Shown here: in pieces, positions 15,347 through 23,500 of the stretch
Numbering within the stretch: position 1 is the first letter of the stretch
Layout: every line of letters starts with the position of its first letter
Assembly: GCA_944385765.1 (NCBI GenBank)
Contig: CALWYL010000003.1
Span: forward strand, 1 to 64,000
DNA from: an uncultured Oscillospiraceae bacterium
GTDB taxonomy: Bacteria; Bacillota; Clostridia; Oscillospirales; Oscillospiraceae
Direction: 5' to 3'
Length of the DNA: 64,000 bases
The notes under the pieces: generated by a model
Seen by the model: only the letters and a program-made list of their open reading frames with translations
The model's database searches: none
What the model was told of the DNA's origin: nothing
Program-made: the position numbers and the translations under genes

Positions 15347-16963
15347 TCAGCCCCAGAGGGCGGTGAGCATGGGGATTATCTGCTTTTTGCGGCTCATCAC
15401 GCCTTTGAGGAAGAGGTAGTTGTCCTTGGGCTCCTTGCTGAAGGCCTGGCGTATCGTCTCGTCGTTGCCCACATAAAAGATGTGCGAGCCCTCCTGCAGC
15501 ACGTCGGTAATCATGAGTATCACCATGTCGAAGTCCTGCTTGTCCCTCAGCTTCTGCATCAGACTGAGGAATTCGTCCCTGCGGCTGAGCAGATGGTCCG
15601 CGTCGATGCAGGTGATTTGGCTGACGCCTATGTTCTGCTCGGCTATGTGGAACTGCTTGTAGTCGGCGTTGAAGAGCTCCTCGGCGCTCTTGCCGTCAGA
15701 GCTGCCGGCGGCATAGAGCTCCTTGCCTATCTCGTCGAGCGAGACGCCGGCTATGCGCGAGAGGCGCTCCGCCATGGCTATGTCCCGCTTGGTGCAGGTG
15801 GGGGACTTGAACATGACCGTGTCGGAGAGTATGGCCCCGGCCATCAGCCCGGCTATCCTGGGCGAGGGGACCACGCCGCGCTCCTGGTACATGCTGGTGA
15901 GGATGGTGTTGGTGCTGCCAACGGGCTCATTGCGCACCCGGATGGGCTGCGTGGTCTGGATATCCGCCAGACGGTGGTGGTCTATTATCTCCAGAATCTC
16001 CACCTGGTCCAGGCCGGGGACGGACTGGGCGGCCTCGTTGTGGTCCACCAGCACCACCTGCTTGCGGCGGGGGCGCAGCAGGTGGAAGCGGGAGATGGTG
16101 CCCACGACCTGGTCGTTTTCGTCCAGGACGGGGTAGCTGCGGTAGCGGCTCTTGAGCATTATCTCGCGCACGTCGTCCAGATAGTCGCTCAGGTGAAAGG
16201 CCACGATGTCCTTGGGCACTATTATCCGCTCCACGGGCAGGGCCTGGTAGATTATGCGGGAGACACGGCGGGCGGAGAGGGGAGTGGAGATGATGCAGGT
16301 GTCACTGCCGGCCTGGGCCCACTGGGGCCGCAGCGTGGCGCGGCAGATGATGAGGCAGCGCACGCCGCTCTCCAGGGCGCGGTCGATTATCTCGGGCTGC
16401 TCGCCGCAGATGAGCACGGTGTCCGGATTGGTGAGGGCGGAGTCCTCGTAGTTCTGCGGCAGGGCGATGTAGAGCTCTCCGGAGACGGCGCTGACCGTGC
16501 AGTTGAGCTCATTGACCAGCGTGCCCTCCAGCACGCTGAGCAGGTTGAAGAGCGGGACGTTGTTCACGCGGTTTTCCGCCATGGTCTGCATGTCATAGGA
16601 GGCGATGTCGCCCGCCGAGAGCATGCCGAAGAGAGTGCCGTCGTCCTGCACGATGGGCACCACGCTCACCTCGCCGTCGCGCATGGTGCGCCAGGCCAGG
16701 TCCAGGGGGACAGAGCGGTTGAGGGCGGGCGTGCGGTCGTAGTCCAGGTCGCAGACCTGGGTGCGAAGGGTCTTGATGAAGGGCGGCGGCGCCACACCGA
16801 AGCGGGAGAGGAGGCGCGCGGTCTCGTCGTTTATGCTGCCTATGCGCACGGGTTTGTATGCCCGGTCGCCCAGCGTGGCATTCTGCAAATTCGCGTAGGC
16901 TATGGACGCGACTATGGAGTCGGTGTCCGGGTTGCGGTGTCCGGTTACATAGATGTCGCCCAT
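15347..16963 (-). CDS. ppaC: Manganese-dependent inorganic pyrophosphatase with CBS-DRTGG-CBS regulatory insert
   Basis: 538-aa family II pyrophosphatase (PPi to 2 Pi). The DHH half carries GHRNPDTDSI (residues about 7-16) and, after the insert, IIDHHRLAD and GSTNTILTS. The DHHA2 half carries the SRR/SRK-type end (GVMSRKKQIIPML). The insert of about 250 residues between the DHH motifs contains two CBS parts (PLDLAWRTMRDGEVSVVPIVQDDGTLFGMLS; VREIMLKSRYRSYPVLDENDQVVGTISR) around a DRTGG-like segment. In clostridia such enzymes are inhibited by AMP/ADP and activated by ATP or diadenosine polyphosphates. The start is ATG 16961-16963 with GGGAGG upstream. Confidence 0.93.
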   Translation of the reverse strand: MGDIYVTGHRNPDTDSIVASIAYANLQNATLGDRAYKPVRIGSINDETARLLSRFGVAPPPFIKTLRTQVCDLDYDRTPALNRSVPLDLAWRTMRDGEVSVVPIVQDDGTLFGMLSAGDIASYDMQTMAENRVNNVPLFNLLSVLEGTLVNELNCTVSAVSGELYIALPQNYEDSALTNPDTVLICGEQPEIIDRALESGVRCLIICRATLRPQWAQAGSDTCIISTPLSARRVSRIIYQALPVERIIVPKDIVAFHLSDYLDDVREIMLKSRYRSYPVLDENDQVVGTISRFHLLRPRRKQVVLVDHNEAAQSVPGLDQVEILEIIDHHRLADIQTTQPIRVRNEPVGSTNTILTSMYQERGVVPSPRIAGLMAGAILSDTVMFKSPTCTKRDIAMAERLSRIAGVSLDEIGKELYAAGSSDGKSAEELFNADYKQFHIAEQNIGVSQITCIDADHLLSRRDEFLSLMQKLRDKQDFDMVILMITDVLQEGSHIFYVGNDETIRQAFSKEPKDNYLFLKGVMSRKKQIIPMLTALWG

Positions 16964-17016
16964 GGGGTCAAGCACCTCCCGTCTGATTGGGGCGGCCCTC
17001 ACGCCGCCGCTTTTTC

Positions 17017-17045
17017 ATTATAGCAGGGCATATCGCTCTTGTATA
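17017..17045 (-). promoter_or_regulatory. Promoter of the pyrophosphatase gene
   Basis: Minus-strand TATACA (17040-17045), 17-base spacer and a perfect TATAAT (17017-17022). A GGCGGC/GCCGCC hairpin lies in the short leader. Confidence 0.6.
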
Positions 17046-17128
17046 GAGGATTTTCGCCCAAATAAAGGCCCCTTGTGGGACAAAAAGTGTGGAAAAGATG
17101 CTCTCCCGCCCATGGGGCCGCGGGGGAG

Positions 17129-17161
17129 CAAAAAAAGGGGAGGGGCTGAAAGCCCCTCCCC
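17129..17161 (-). terminator. Intrinsic terminator of the BMP lipoprotein gene
   Basis: On the minus strand an 11-bp stem (17137-17147 with 17151-17161, loop of 3) is followed by TTTTTTTT. It lies about 35 bases after the stop codon of the lipoprotein gene. Confidence 0.92.
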
Positions 17162-17194
17162 GGGTGTGTGCTGTTGCCTGAGCCGGAACCGGAC

Positions 17195-18457
17195 TCAGAT
17201 GACCTCGATGGTGATGTTGGGCAGCACGCCGTTCAGGCTGGCGGCGTCGTCCATGTCGGTGTCGTCAACCGGGTAATCGGCTTCGACCACGAGGGAGCCG
17301 TCCTTCATGGCGGCGATCTGGGCCTCGTACTCCTCGACGGTGTAGTTGGTGAGGCTCCAGGTCTCGGTGGGCAGGCCGACGGCGTCGTCGGTGGCGCCGA
17401 GGGTGGTGGTGGCTCCGCCTATCTCATCCCAGGTGCCCTCGTAGAAGTGGGTCAGGGCGACCTCGGCGGCCTGGGCGATGCCCTTCATGGCGGAGGTGAT
17501 GACGGTATCGCTGTCGCCGCTCTGGTCGACGTCGACGCCGACGACCAGGCCGTCATTGGCGGAGGCGGCGCTGGAGATGGACTCGAACATGGAGCCGCCG
17601 CAGGCGAACACGACCTCGGTGCCGGTGGTGTACCAGCCGTTAATCATGGTCTGCAGGTCCGGGGAAGCGGTGAAGTTGGCGCCGTACTGCCAGCTGTACT
17701 TCACATTGACGTCCACGCCGGCCTCAGCAGCCGCGGCGCTGGCGCCCTGGAGGAAGCCGTAGCCGTAACGGCAGCAAGCCGGGTTGGTGCCGCCGCCGCC
17801 GCCGGAGAAGCCGAGCTGGGTGTAGCCTTCCTTGACAACGGCGTAGCCGGCCAGGTAACCGGCCTGCTCCTCCTGGAAGTTGATGCCGGCGACGTTGGTG
17901 AGGATGTTGCCCTCAACGTTCGGGTCGGGGTCGTCGTCCAGATAGTAGCCGTCGATGAACACGAACATGACCTCGGGGTTGTTCATGGCGCAGGTGCGCA
18001 GGGCGGCCTCCTGCAGGAAGCCGGCGCAGACCACTATTTTGGCGCCGTTGTTGACGGCGTCCTGCATGGCGTTGACACGGTCGTCGTCGGTGGCCTGGTC
18101 GCCGTTGGCGGGCTGATAGTACTTGTAGGTCAGGCCGTTGTTGTAGGCGTAGAGCTTCACGCCGTTCCAGGTGCCCTCGTTGAAGGACTTGTCGTGCAGC
18201 AGGCCGACGTCGGTGACGAAGGCGACCTCATAGGTGCCGTCATCAGAGGTGATGTTGTCCTCTATGGAGTTGGCGTCGGTGACTGCCTCGGGGGTCTCCT
18301 CCTCAGGGGGGGTCTCCTCATCGGGGGTCTCGCTCTCGGCGGGAGCGGGCTCTTCGCTCTCGGCGGGGGCGGGGCTCTCCTCAGAGGGCTCCTCGCCGCA
18401 GGCGGCGAGCGCGAACACCATCATGAGGGCCAGAATCAGAGCAAGAAACTTCTTCAT
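17195..18457 (-). CDS. BMP-family ABC transporter substrate-binding lipoprotein (PnrA/BmpA type), probably nucleoside-binding
   Basis: 420 aa. Signal peptide MKKFLALILALMMVFALAAC has the lipobox LAAC (Cys about residue 20). An acidic, Pro/Glu/Ser-rich linker of about 50 residues comes next (EESPAPAESEEP...). The BMP domain has VAFVTDVGLLHDKSFNEGTWNG, the family DKSFN motif, and VVGVDVDQSGDSDTVITSAMKG. BMP proteins mostly bind purine nucleosides for a CUT2-like transporter. The next three genes (deoD, udk, tdk) are nucleoside-salvage genes, which fits. No ATPase or permease gene is adjacent, so those must be elsewhere. The start is ATG 18455-18457, 12 bases after GGAGG. Confidence 0.9.
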   Translation of the reverse strand: MKKFLALILALMMVFALAACGEEPSEESPAPAESEEPAPAESETPDEETPPEEETPEAVTDANSIEDNITSDDGTYEVAFVTDVGLLHDKSFNEGTWNGVKLYAYNNGLTYKYYQPANGDQATDDDRVNAMQDAVNNGAKIVVCAGFLQEAALRTCAMNNPEVMFVFIDGYYLDDDPDPNVEGNILTNVAGINFQEEQAGYLAGYAVVKEGYTQLGFSGGGGGTNPACCRYGYGFLQGASAAAAEAGVDVNVKYSWQYGANFTASPDLQTMINGWYTTGTEVVFACGGSMFESISSAASANDGLVVGVDVDQSGDSDTVITSAMKGIAQAAEVALTHFYEGTWDEIGGATTTLGATDDAVGLPTETWSLTNYTVEEYEAQIAAMKDGSLVVEADYPVDDTDMDDAASLNGVLPNITIEVI

Positions 18458-18528
18458 TCTGTTATGTATCCTCCGTTTCATAATATGATTCGGGTTTCCA
18501 GGCGCGGACGCATCCCGCGCCATGATGC

Positions 18529-18557
18529 ATTATATCACAGCCTGTTGTTTGGTTCAA
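18529..18557 (-). promoter_or_regulatory. Promoter of the BMP lipoprotein gene
   Basis: Minus-strand TTGAAC (18552-18557), 17-base spacer and perfect TATAAT (18529-18534). The leader contains a GGCGCGG/CCGCGCC hairpin (7 bp, 7-base loop). This places the lipoprotein gene in its own transcription unit, separate from deoD upstream. Confidence 0.75.
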
Positions 18558-18596
18558 GTAAATTGCACGAAAAATATGACAAAAAGCGCGGATAGC

Positions 18597-19316
18597 TCAG
18601 ATACGCTCCATCAGGGCCGCGGTGTCCAGGGCTATCTCTATCATCTCGTTGAAGGAGGTCTGGCGCTCCTGCGGGCTGAGCTCCTCCGTGCGGTACAGGT
18701 GGTCGGAGATGGTGCACAGGCACAGCGCCCTCTTCCTGCAGCGGGCGGCGTTCATGTAGAGCCCGGCGGACTCCATCTCCACGGCCAGGACGCCCATCTT
18801 CTTCCACTGGTCGGGGCCGTCGGAGCCGTCGTTGTAGAAGTTGTCGCTGCTGAGGACATTGCCGGCGCGCATGCTGACGCCGCGCGCGGCCGCGGCCTCC
18901 ATGGCGGCGCTGAGCAGCGTCCAGTCCGCCGTGGGGGCGAAGGTGCCCTTGAGGCCGAACTGGTGGGCGTAGTTGGAGTCGGTGCAGGCGCCCAGGGCGG
19001 CCACGACGTCCATCAGCCGCAGGTCGTCCGCCAGGCCGCCGGCGGAGCCCACGCGGATGATGTTCTCCACGCCGTACTGCGTGTAGAGCTCCCAGCTGTA
19101 GATGCCTATGCTGGGGATGCCCATGCCGCTGGCCTGGACGGACACGCGTGCGCCTTTCCAGGTGCCGGTGTAGCCCTGGACGCCGCGCACGTCGTTGACC
19201 AGGACGGGGTTTTCGAGGAAGGTCTCGGCGATGAACTTGGAGCGGAGCGGGTCGCCGGGCATGAGCACGGTGCGGGCGAAGTCGCCCGGCATGGCGCTGT
19301 TGTGGGGTGTGGGCAT
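18597..19316 (-). CDS. deoD: Purine-nucleoside phosphorylase, DeoD type
   Basis: 239-aa hexameric NP-I family enzyme that splits purine (deoxy)nucleosides with phosphate into base and (deoxy)ribose 1-phosphate. It starts MPTPHNSAMPGDFARTVLMP. GDPLR is the phosphate-binding Arg motif, IIRVGSAGGL is the NP-I signature region, VLAVEMESAGLY binds ribose, and TISDHL carries the catalytic Asp. The start ATG 19314-19316 lies 7 bases after GGAGGG; an upstream in-frame ATG overlaps that ribosome site. It is divergent from udk-tdk and upstream of the BMP lipoprotein gene, all in nucleoside salvage. Confidence 0.95.
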   Translation of the reverse strand: MPTPHNSAMPGDFARTVLMPGDPLRSKFIAETFLENPVLVNDVRGVQGYTGTWKGARVSVQASGMGIPSIGIYSWELYTQYGVENIIRVGSAGGLADDLRLMDVVAALGACTDSNYAHQFGLKGTFAPTADWTLLSAAMEAAAARGVSMRAGNVLSSDNFYNDGSDGPDQWKKMGVLAVEMESAGLYMNAARCRKRALCLCTISDHLYRTEELSPQERQTSFNEMIEIALDTAALMERI

Positions 19317-19350
19317 GAAAAATCCCTCCATTTACAGGTTTTATGGGACG

Positions 19351-19379
19351 AGTATATAATGCGAAGGGCAAAAAGTCAA
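19351..19379 (-). promoter_or_regulatory. Promoter of deoD
   Basis: Minus-strand TTGACT (19374-19379), 17-base spacer, TATACT (19351-19356). Its -35 box is separated from the udk -35 box by one base, so the divergent promoters are back to back. Confidence 0.8.
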
Positions 19380-19380
19380 T

Positions 19381-19409
19381 TTGCATACCGGGCCTGGCTG
19401 TGGTAAAAT
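19381..19409 (+). promoter_or_regulatory. Promoter of udk-tdk
   Basis: TTGCAT (19381-19386), 17-base spacer, TAAAAT (19404-19409). The predicted start near 19416 rules out the ATG at 19411 and supports translation from ATG 19432 after the GGGGGTG leader. Confidence 0.7.
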
Positions 19410-19431
19410 CATGTCGAATGGGGGTGTGGGC

Positions 19432-20064
19432 ATGGGAGACGTGATCACCATAGGCATAGCCGGCGGCACGGGCAGCGGCAAGACCACCATCACAAGGCGG
19501 CTGCAGCAGCGCTTTTCCGACAGCGTGAGCGTGGTATATCACGACAACTACTACAAAGCGCACGACGACATGAGCTATGAGGAGCGGTCGAAGCTGAACT
19601 ACGACTGCCCCGACGCATTCGACACCGAGCTGCTGCTGCGCGACCTGCGCGCGCTCAGGCGCGGCGAGGCCATACGCTGCCCGGTATACGACTACACGAT
19701 ACACAACCGCTCGGACAAGACCGTGCTGGTGAGGCCGGCGCCGGTGATAATCGTGGAGGGCATACTAATTTTCCAGGACCCGCGCCTCTGCGAGCTGCTG
19801 GATATAAAGATTTTCGTGGACACGGACGCCGACGTGCGCATCCTCCGGCGCATAGTGCGCGACGTGCGCGACCGCGGCAGGAGCCTGGAGAGCGTGGTGG
19901 ACCAGTACCTGAACACGGTCAAGCCCATGCATGAGATGTACGTGGAACCCAGCAAGCGCAACGCGGACATAATAGTGCCGGAGGGCGGCCACAACCTGGT
20001 GGCCATGGACATGCTGATAGAGCGCATAAACGCGCACGTGAACGGGGTGAAGGCGAGTGGCTAA
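19432..20064 (+). CDS. udk: Uridine/cytidine kinase
   Basis: 210-aa nucleoside kinase: uridine or cytidine + NTP to UMP or CMP. P-loop GIAGGTGSGKTT (residues about 7-18), YHDNYYKAHDDMSYEERSKLNYDCPDAFD (nucleoside-binding region typical of Udk), VYDYTIHNRSDKT and IIVEGILIFQDPRL (Walker B-like). DTDADVRILRRIVRDVRDRGRSLESVVDQYLNTVKPMHEMYVEP is the conserved lid and C-terminal region. Length and motifs are standard. The start was chosen from the promoter position. The 3' end overlaps tdk by 8 bases, so the two pyrimidine salvage kinases are coupled. Confidence 0.95.
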   Translation: MGDVITIGIAGGTGSGKTTITRRLQQRFSDSVSVVYHDNYYKAHDDMSYEERSKLNYDCPDAFDTELLLRDLRALRRGEAIRCPVYDYTIHNRSDKTVLVRPAPVIIVEGILIFQDPRLCELLDIKIFVDTDADVRILRRIVRDVRDRGRSLESVVDQYLNTVKPMHEMYVEPSKRNADIIVPEGGHNLVAMDMLIERINAHVNGVKASG

Positions 20065-20635
20065 GCTGTACTTCAAATATGGGGCCATGGGCTCGTCCAA
20101 GTCGGCGCAGGCGCTGATAACGCAGTTCAACTACGAGGAGCTGGGCATGAAGGTCTGGCTGATAAAGCCCAGCGTGGACGACCGCGACGGGGCGAACATA
20201 GTGAAGAGCCGCGTGGGCCTCTCCCGGGAGGCCGAGGTGATAGCGCCGGAGGACAGCATACGCGAGCGCTATTTGGCCACCGGCGGCACCGACGTCATCA
20301 TAGCCGACGAGGCGCAGTTCTTCACGAGCGGGCAGATAGACGAGCTGCGCGACATAGTGGATGAGCTGGACATCCCCGTGCTCTGCTTCGGGCTGCGCAC
20401 GGATTTCCTCACGCACATGTTCCCCGGCTCGCAGCGGCTCATGGAGCTGGCGGACTCCATAACCGAGATTAAGACCGTGTGCGAGTGCGGGGCCAAGGCC
20501 ACCGTGAACGCCCGCATAGCCCCCGACGGCAGGATAATAACCGCCGGAGAGCAGGTGTTCCTCGGCGGGAACGACGCCTATGTGGCCATGTGCCACCGCT
20601 GCTGGAAGCGCAAAATAAAAGAGCAGGGCGGCTGA
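20057..20635 (+). CDS. tdk: Thymidine kinase
   Basis: 192-aa type II thymidine kinase: thymidine + ATP to dTMP. The P-loop is unusual-looking but family-typical (LYFKYGAMGSSKSAQAL). Other features are DVIIADEAQFFT (Walker B), VLCFGLRTDFLTHMFPGSQRLMELADSI (lasso/substrate region), and a structural zinc site with Cys at VCECGAKA and MCHRCWKRK. It starts at GTG 20057 inside the end of udk. A strong terminator follows 28 bases later. Confidence 0.95.
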   Translation: MAKLYFKYGAMGSSKSAQALITQFNYEELGMKVWLIKPSVDDRDGANIVKSRVGLSREAEVIAPEDSIRERYLATGGTDVIIADEAQFFTSGQIDELRDIVDELDIPVLCFGLRTDFLTHMFPGSQRLMELADSITEIKTVCECGAKATVNARIAPDGRIITAGEQVFLGGNDAYVAMCHRCWKRKIKEQGG

Positions 20636-20662
20636 CCGGCCGCCCCGCCACCCCGGAGCATG

Positions 20663-20689
20663 AGCGGCGCCCGCGGGGCGCCGCTTTTT
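20663..20689 (+). terminator. Intrinsic terminator of udk-tdk
   Basis: AGCGGCGCCC (20663-20672), loop GCG, GGGCGCCGCT (20676-20685), then TTTT. It is a typical GC-rich rho-independent terminator. Confidence 0.92.
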
Positions 20690-20699
20690 CCCGCCGCTG

Positions 20700-20956
20700 G
20701 CGGCGGTTATGTTAAGTAGACGTAATTTACAGTTTATTCACACGGAATGTGAATATGGCAGCATGCTGCCTGGAGCTCAAACGCCTTGCGGCAAGCGGGT
20801 TTTCAACATTTTCAACAGGGTTTTGAACAGCGGCGCAGGTCAAAAAACGCCGCTCAATATTCAAAACAGGTTGACATAACGACAACAACCCCAATATGTT
20901 GGGCGGCGGGGCCGCGGGGCGCGCGCCGGGGCGAAAATGCTCCTATTCGGCGGCTA
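20700..20956. other. Intergenic region dense in inverted and direct repeats
   Basis: No gene is visible. The region holds ATTCACA-N5-TGTGAAT (20736-20754), a perfect 14-bp palindrome GGCAGCATGCTGCC (20757-20770), and tandem 9-mers TTTTCAACA (20800-20808, 20809-20817) with a third copy TTTTGAACA (20821-20829). A nested hairpin pairs TTTTGAA/TTCAAAA (20821-20827 with 20860-20866) around AGCGGCG/CGCCGCT (20829-20835 with 20848-20854). The 9-mers differ from the DnaA box TTATCCACA at two positions. Composition is lower in GC than the flanking genes. Confidence 0.5.
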
Positions 20957-22084
20957 TTAATGCGCCAGGGTGGAGGCGGCCTCCGCCAGGGCGCCGCAGA
21001 AGGCGTTTATCTCCTCCTCCGTGGTCTCGCGCGAGAGGCCGATGCGCAGCGTGCCGTCTATCACGGGCGCCGGCAGGCCCATGGCCTCCAGCACGTGGCT
21101 GCGCGCGCCGCGCTTGCAGGCGGAGGAGCGGGAGACGTAGATCCCGCGCTCTTCCAGGAAGTTCATCAGCACCTCGCTCCGGTAGCCGGGCAGGGAGATG
21201 CTGAGGATGTGCGGCGCGCCGCCGCCCACGGTGACCAGCCCGGGGATTTCCCGACCGAGCCTCTCCGCGGCCAGGCCGCGCAGGCGGCGCATCTGCTCCT
21301 GGTATTCCCCGGCGCGCTCGAAGCCCACCCTGGCGGCCTCGCCGAAGGCGCAGATGTAGGGCACGTTCTCCGTGCCGGCCCGGCGGCCGTCCTCCTGGGC
21401 GCCGCCGACTATCAGCGGCCGCAGGCGGACGCCGCTCTTTATGTACAGCGCGCCAATGCCCTTGGGGGCGTGTATCTTGTGCCCGGAGATGCTGATGAGG
21501 TCCGCGCCCAGCGTCTTGGCCCTGAAGGGCACCTTGAGGAAGCCCTGCACGGCGTCCGTGTGCACGAGCGCGCGGGGGTTATTCTTCTTCACGGCCTTCG
21601 AGATGGCGGCGATGTCCGTCACGGCGCCGGTCTCGTTGTTCACCAGCATGAGCGAGACGAGTATGGTGTCCTCCCGCAGGGCGGCTTCCACCTGCCCCGC
21701 GGTTATGGCCCCGGAGCTGCCCGGCGCGAGGCGGGTGACCTCATAGCCGCGGCGCTCCAGCTCGTCCACGGCGTGGCGGACGGCGTCGTGCTCGGCGGTG
21801 GAGCTTATCACGTGCCCGCCCTTGCGGCTGACGTAATCCGCGCCGGACCAGATGGCCCAGTTGTCGCTCTCCGAGCCGCAGGAGGTGAAGGCTATCTCCC
21901 AGGGCTCGCAGCCCAGGGCCCTGGCCAGCTGCTTGCGGGCGTTCATCACCAGCTTGAGGGCCGCGCGGCCCTTGGCGTGGGTGGAACTGGGGTTTCCATA
22001 GTCGTTTACCATGGCGTTCAGCGCCGCCTCCGCCGCCTGGGGACAGACGCGGGTGGTGGCGGCGTTATCGAGATATATCTCCAC
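20957..22084 (-). CDS. Cysteine desulfurase, NifS/IscS class
   Basis: 375-aa PLP enzyme: cysteine to alanine plus enzyme-bound persulfide, supplying sulfur for Fe-S clusters or tRNA thiolation. Start VEIYLDNAATTRV; YGNPSSTHAKGRAA; SGSESDNWAI-like loop (TSCGSESDNWAI); AEHDAVRH; LVSLMLVNNETGA; HTDAVQGFLKVP; PLP lysine in ISISGHKIHAPKGIGALY; and the catalytic Cys in SRSSACKRGARSHVL. I use the GTG at 22082-22084, 8 bases after AAGGAG; longer in-frame starts overlap the divergent mtaB gene. MtaB, 31 bp away and divergent, also needs sulfur, so the pairing is meaningful. Confidence 0.92.
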   Translation of the reverse strand: MEIYLDNAATTRVCPQAAEAALNAMVNDYGNPSSTHAKGRAALKLVMNARKQLARALGCEPWEIAFTSCGSESDNWAIWSGADYVSRKGGHVISSTAEHDAVRHAVDELERRGYEVTRLAPGSSGAITAGQVEAALREDTILVSLMLVNNETGAVTDIAAISKAVKKNNPRALVHTDAVQGFLKVPFRAKTLGADLISISGHKIHAPKGIGALYIKSGVRLRPLIVGGAQEDGRRAGTENVPYICAFGEAARVGFERAGEYQEQMRRLRGLAAERLGREIPGLVTVGGGAPHILSISLPGYRSEVLMNFLEERGIYVSRSSACKRGARSHVLEAMGLPAPVIDGTLRIGLSRETTEEEINAFCGALAEAASTLAH

Positions 22085-22115
22085 AGCTTTCACTCCTTTT
22101 TCAGAGGTGGTTCCC

Positions 22116-23402
22116 ATGAAATACATTATAGACACTTTGGGCTGCAAGGTCAACCAATATGAGACGCAGGCCATGGAGGCCCTGCTGGCGGAGCGCGGGC
22201 ACGAGCGGGCAAAAGACGGGGAGGCGGAGGCCGTGGTGGTCAACTCCTGCGCCGTCACCGCCGAGAGCGGGCGCAAGTCCCGCCAGGCGCTGAGGCACCT
22301 GGCCGAGCGCAACCCGGGGGCCGTGCGGGCCATATGCGGCTGCTGGGCGCAGATAGAGCCGCGGGAGGCGGAGGAGCTGGGGGCCGACCTGGTGTGGGGC
22401 AGCGGCGACAGGAGGGGCTTTGTGGAGGCCCTGGAGCGGGCCGTGGCCGGGCGCGACGAGCCGGAGGTGCGGGTGGACCGGCCCTTTGCCCGCAGGGAGT
22501 TCGAGCGGCTGCCGGCCGGGGCCTTCGCGGGCCACGCCCGGGCCTATCTGAAGATAGAGGACGGCTGCGAGAATTTCTGCACCTACTGCGTGATACCCTA
22601 TGCGAGGGGGCGGGTGCGCTCCCTGCCGCCGGAGGAGGCGGCGGCCCAGGCGGCCGCGCTGGCCGCGGAGGGCTACCGCGAGCTGGTGCTCACGGGCATA
22701 GAGATTGCCTCCTACGGCTCCGACCTGCCGGGGAGGCCGGACCTGGCGGCGGCGGTGGAGGCCATAGCGGACGCGGCGCCGCAGCTGAGGCTGCGCCTGG
22801 GCTCGCTGGAGCCCACGGCGGTGACGGAGGAGTTCTGCGCCCGCCTGGCGCGCACGGGCCGGGTGTGCGACCACTTCCACCTCTCGCTGCAGTCCGGCTG
22901 CGACAGCACGCTCGGGCGCATGAGGCGCAAGTACACCACGGAGGAGTTCTTCGCCGTGGCGGAGCGGCTGCGGCGCCACTTCCCGCACTGCGCCCTCACC
23001 GGCGACCTCATCGCCGGATTTCCCGGCGAGACGGAGAGGGAGCACGAGCAGACGCTGCGCTTTATAGAGCGCTGCGACTTCGCCGCGCTGCACGTTTTCC
23101 CCTACTCGCGCCGCCCGGGCACGCCGGCGGACAAGCTGCCGGGGCAGCTCACCGCCGCGGAAAAGGCCCGCCGCGCGCACGAGGCCCACGCCGTGGCTGG
23201 GCGCAGCAGGGCCGCCTACCTCCGCTCCTGCGTGGGGATGGAGCTGTCCGTCCTCTTTGAGACGGAGGAAAACGGCGTGTCCACCGGACACGCATCAAAC
23301 TACATGGAAGTTTCCGTGCCGGGGACAAACCTCCGGGGCCTTGTGAAAAAGGCACAAATTACGGGAGTTTCCGGAGAAATGCTTGTCGGAGTTGCGGTTT
23401 GA
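22116..23402 (+). CDS. mtaB: tRNA t6A37 methylthiotransferase MtaB
   Basis: 428-aa radical-SAM methylthiotransferase that converts t6A37 to ms2t6A37 in tRNAs reading ANN codons. The N-terminal MTTase domain begins MKYIIDTLGCKVNQYETQAM; GCKVNQYE is diagnostic of MtaB. Cluster-binding Cys residues are in LGC, NSCAV and GCWAQ. The radical-SAM motif CxxxCxxC is in DGCENFCTYCVIPYARGR. A TRAM-like C-terminus (SVLFETEENGVSTGHASNYMEVSV) follows. The start is ATG 22116 after AGAGGTGG. It is divergent from the cysteine desulfurase with very little room for two promoters. Confidence 0.94.
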   Translation: MKYIIDTLGCKVNQYETQAMEALLAERGHERAKDGEAEAVVVNSCAVTAESGRKSRQALRHLAERNPGAVRAICGCWAQIEPREAEELGADLVWGSGDRRGFVEALERAVAGRDEPEVRVDRPFARREFERLPAGAFAGHARAYLKIEDGCENFCTYCVIPYARGRVRSLPPEEAAAQAAALAAEGYRELVLTGIEIASYGSDLPGRPDLAAAVEAIADAAPQLRLRLGSLEPTAVTEEFCARLARTGRVCDHFHLSLQSGCDSTLGRMRRKYTTEEFFAVAERLRRHFPHCALTGDLIAGFPGETEREHEQTLRFIERCDFAALHVFPYSRRPGTPADKLPGQLTAAEKARRAHEAHAVAGRSRAAYLRSCVGMELSVLFETEENGVSTGHASNYMEVSVPGTNLRGLVKKAQITGVSGEMLVGVAV

Positions 23403-23455
23403 CGCGGCGGCGCGCTAAAGCTATTATTATGTATAAAGCCGCGGAGGAGAAACAT

Positions 23456-23500
23456 ATGTCCGCCGTGGAAGTAAAAGGGAGGCGTTCCTATGTCGGATAG
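23456..23500 (+). CDS. Possible 14-codon upstream ORF overlapping the serC start
   Basis: ATG 23456 follows a strong GGAGGAG site and encodes MSAVEVKGRRSYVG, ending TAG at 23498-23500. It overlaps the first codons of serC (ATG 23490) in another frame. It could couple or tune serC translation. It is not rich in serine, so a classic attenuator peptide is unlikely. It may be chance. Confidence 0.3.
   Translation: MSAVEVKGRRSYVG

Noticed and set aside
15326-18595. Plus-strand long frames opposite the pyrophosphatase and BMP lipoprotein genes
   Set aside because: Antisense shadows of real genes with biased, low-complexity composition.
20800-20829. Chromosomal replication origin
   Set aside because: The DnaA-like 9-mers differ from the consensus at two positions, and no dnaA, dnaN, rpmH or AT-rich unwinding region is near.
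20873-20901. TTGACA followed by ATATGT as a plus-strand promoter
   Set aside because: The -10 box is poor and no plus-strand gene follows for more than 1 kb.
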